This document shows, piece by piece, positions 5,837-6,458 of a DNA stretch of 6,458 bases. The position numbers and the translations under genes were made by a program. Within the stretch, counting starts at the first letter, position 1. Each line of letters opens with the position of its first letter. A model generated the notes under the pieces. The model had not been told where the DNA came from and made no database searches. It was given only the letters and a program-made list of their open reading frames with translations. The stretch comes from Bacteroidota bacterium (GTDB lineage Bacteria > Bacteroidota > Ignavibacteria > UBA10030 > UBA6906), in the NCBI GenBank assembly GCA_017860555.1, contig JAGDMJ010000202.1, positions 1 through 6,458 on the forward strand, in the 5' to 3' direction.

Positions 5837-6253
5837 CTAGTGGACGTGGTAAATAGAATCCGGCAGGCCCTCCCGGATGAGAATGAGGACAGTTACGTAG
5901 TTGCCGTCCGCGGCTAGTTCGGTCCCCACGCCCTGCAACGTCACCTGATTTGCCGTACCCGCTGTAGAAACCGTGTAGACTCCGTTCCCGTTCTTTCCTC
6001 CAGGAAGGTTAGTGAGCCTAAGAAGGCCGGCGGCACCGGCGGTTAACGCGCCAAACGAACCTCCGCCACCGTTGAACAGGCTGGGCCGGCGGTAGAATTC
6101 ATGAGCCCGCGCCGAGAAATTGAGAAGATCCTGCGAGACCGCATCCCGGTTTGCATCGACCGCGTTGTCTCCGAACAACCCTATAGCCACGGCAATGGAG
6201 AGTCCGAGGATGATAACAACGAGTGTAATGAGGAGAAGCTGCTGTTGTGCCAC
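5837..6253 (-). CDS. Small pilin-like single-pass membrane protein (MxQQQLLL family), function unknown
   Basis: 138 residues, read right to left from a GTG at 6253-6251 to TAG at 5839-5837. The N-terminus MAQQQLLLITLVVIILG is a membrane helix (about 6-27). A charged amphipathic helix follows (DANRDAVSQDLLNFSARAHEFYR), then a Gly-rich turn (FNGGGGSFGAL) and a small C-terminal beta region (GVYTVSTAG, QVTLQGVG, YVTVLILIREG). This layout resembles type IV pilins and pseudopilins: long N-terminal helix, then a beta head. There is no prepilin peptidase site (no short basic leader ending in Gly before Phe, and no Glu5), so processing by PilD would not be expected. From memory, proteins starting MGQQQLLLI occur repeatedly in Ignavibacteria-like genomes. 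GTG is the only plausible start: an in-frame TAA lies five codons upstream. No Shine-Dalgarno is at normal distance. The gene converges on the lipoprotein gene. Confidence 0.8.
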   Translation of the reverse strand: MAQQQLLLITLVVIILGLSIAVAIGLFGDNAVDANRDAVSQDLLNFSARAHEFYRRPSLFNGGGGSFGALTAGAAGLLRLTNLPGGKNGNGVYTVSTAGTANQVTLQGVGTELAADGNYVTVLILIREGLPDSIYHVH

Positions 6254-6458
6254 TCTGACGGATGTCGGTTATTGATCCCTCCCTGGAACGCTTCAAGAAA
6301 TGTGCCGTCAAGACCGGCGAACGTGTACGAAATCGTCCTCTACGGGGTTGCCGTTGTGGACAGAGTGTTTACATATGAGTACAAGCGCGACAGTGTATGT
6401 TTTGGAGCTAGTAGACCTGGTATAACGAATCGAGAGGTCCCACTGTGCTCACGAATAT
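6254..6458. other. Upstream region of the pilin-like gene, no gene seen
   Basis: This stretch holds the leader and presumably the promoter of the minus-strand gene. On the minus strand there is a purine-rich AGGGAGGG (6284-6277), 23 bases before the GTG, too far for a normal ribosome site. I found no GG-N10-GC sigma-54 element, no convincing -35/-10 pair, no tRNA and no coding frame with a ribosome site. Confidence 0.5.

Noticed and set aside
6375..6425. Sixteen-codon plus-strand frame near the right edge
   Set aside because: No ribosome site, no domain, and a composition expected by chance.
6254..6458. Second sigma-54 promoter before the pilin-like gene
   Set aside because: No GC-N10-CC pattern (the reverse of GG-N10-GC) with consensus flanks was found on scanning the region.

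Overview
The window looks like chromosomal DNA from a Bacteroidota-related Gram-negative bacterium, most likely of the Ignavibacteria/Chlorobiota/Kapabacteria type. Three things point there. A large secreted protein ends in a textbook type IX secretion (T9SS) type A sorting domain (QNYPNPFNP ... VYDLLGREVAVL ... GLSSGVYLYRL). A small minus-strand membrane protein begins with the MxQQQLLL hydrophobic N-terminus that I recall from hypothetical proteins of these lineages. A PEGA-domain Ser/Thr kinase sits next to an NtrC-type regulator. No database search was possible, so the taxonomic call is an inference.

Layout. Positions 2-196 hold the C-terminal tail (Fis-type helix-turn-helix) of a sigma-54 enhancer-binding regulator. 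One base later a transmembrane Ser/Thr protein kinase with two extracytoplasmic PEGA domains begins (198-1718). It overlaps by ATGA a 262-residue exported/membrane protein with a C-terminal 'PGW..WYHGR' hydrophobic module (1715-2503). These three genes look like one translationally coupled unit. The gap at 2504-2706 is regulatory: an inverted-repeat cluster (2519-2553) lies upstream of an exact match to the sigma-54 consensus TGGCAYRNNNNTTGCW (2608-2623), followed by a strong Shine-Dalgarno. It leads into a T9SS-secreted multidomain beta-sandwich protein (2707-4722) and a probable outer-membrane lipoprotein (4767-5771). A long stem-loop (5788-5830) closes this unit and also lies just past the stop codon of a convergent minus-strand pilin-like small membrane protein (5837-6253). 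The last 205 bases (6254-6458) are upstream of that gene and contain nothing I can support as a gene.

Working model (inference). The left-hand genes are a signalling block: an enhancer-binding regulator that needs sigma-54 RNA polymerase, plus a membrane kinase and its exported partner. The first recognisable sigma-54 promoter downstream drives a surface protein and lipoprotein pair. The window may therefore hold a local sensor-to-surface circuit. The most unusual details are the kinase's glycine-rich loop with all three glycines replaced, the sigma-54 promoter in front of a T9SS cargo, and a (GGGTCAG)-type heptamer array inserted in frame inside the T9SS sorting domain.
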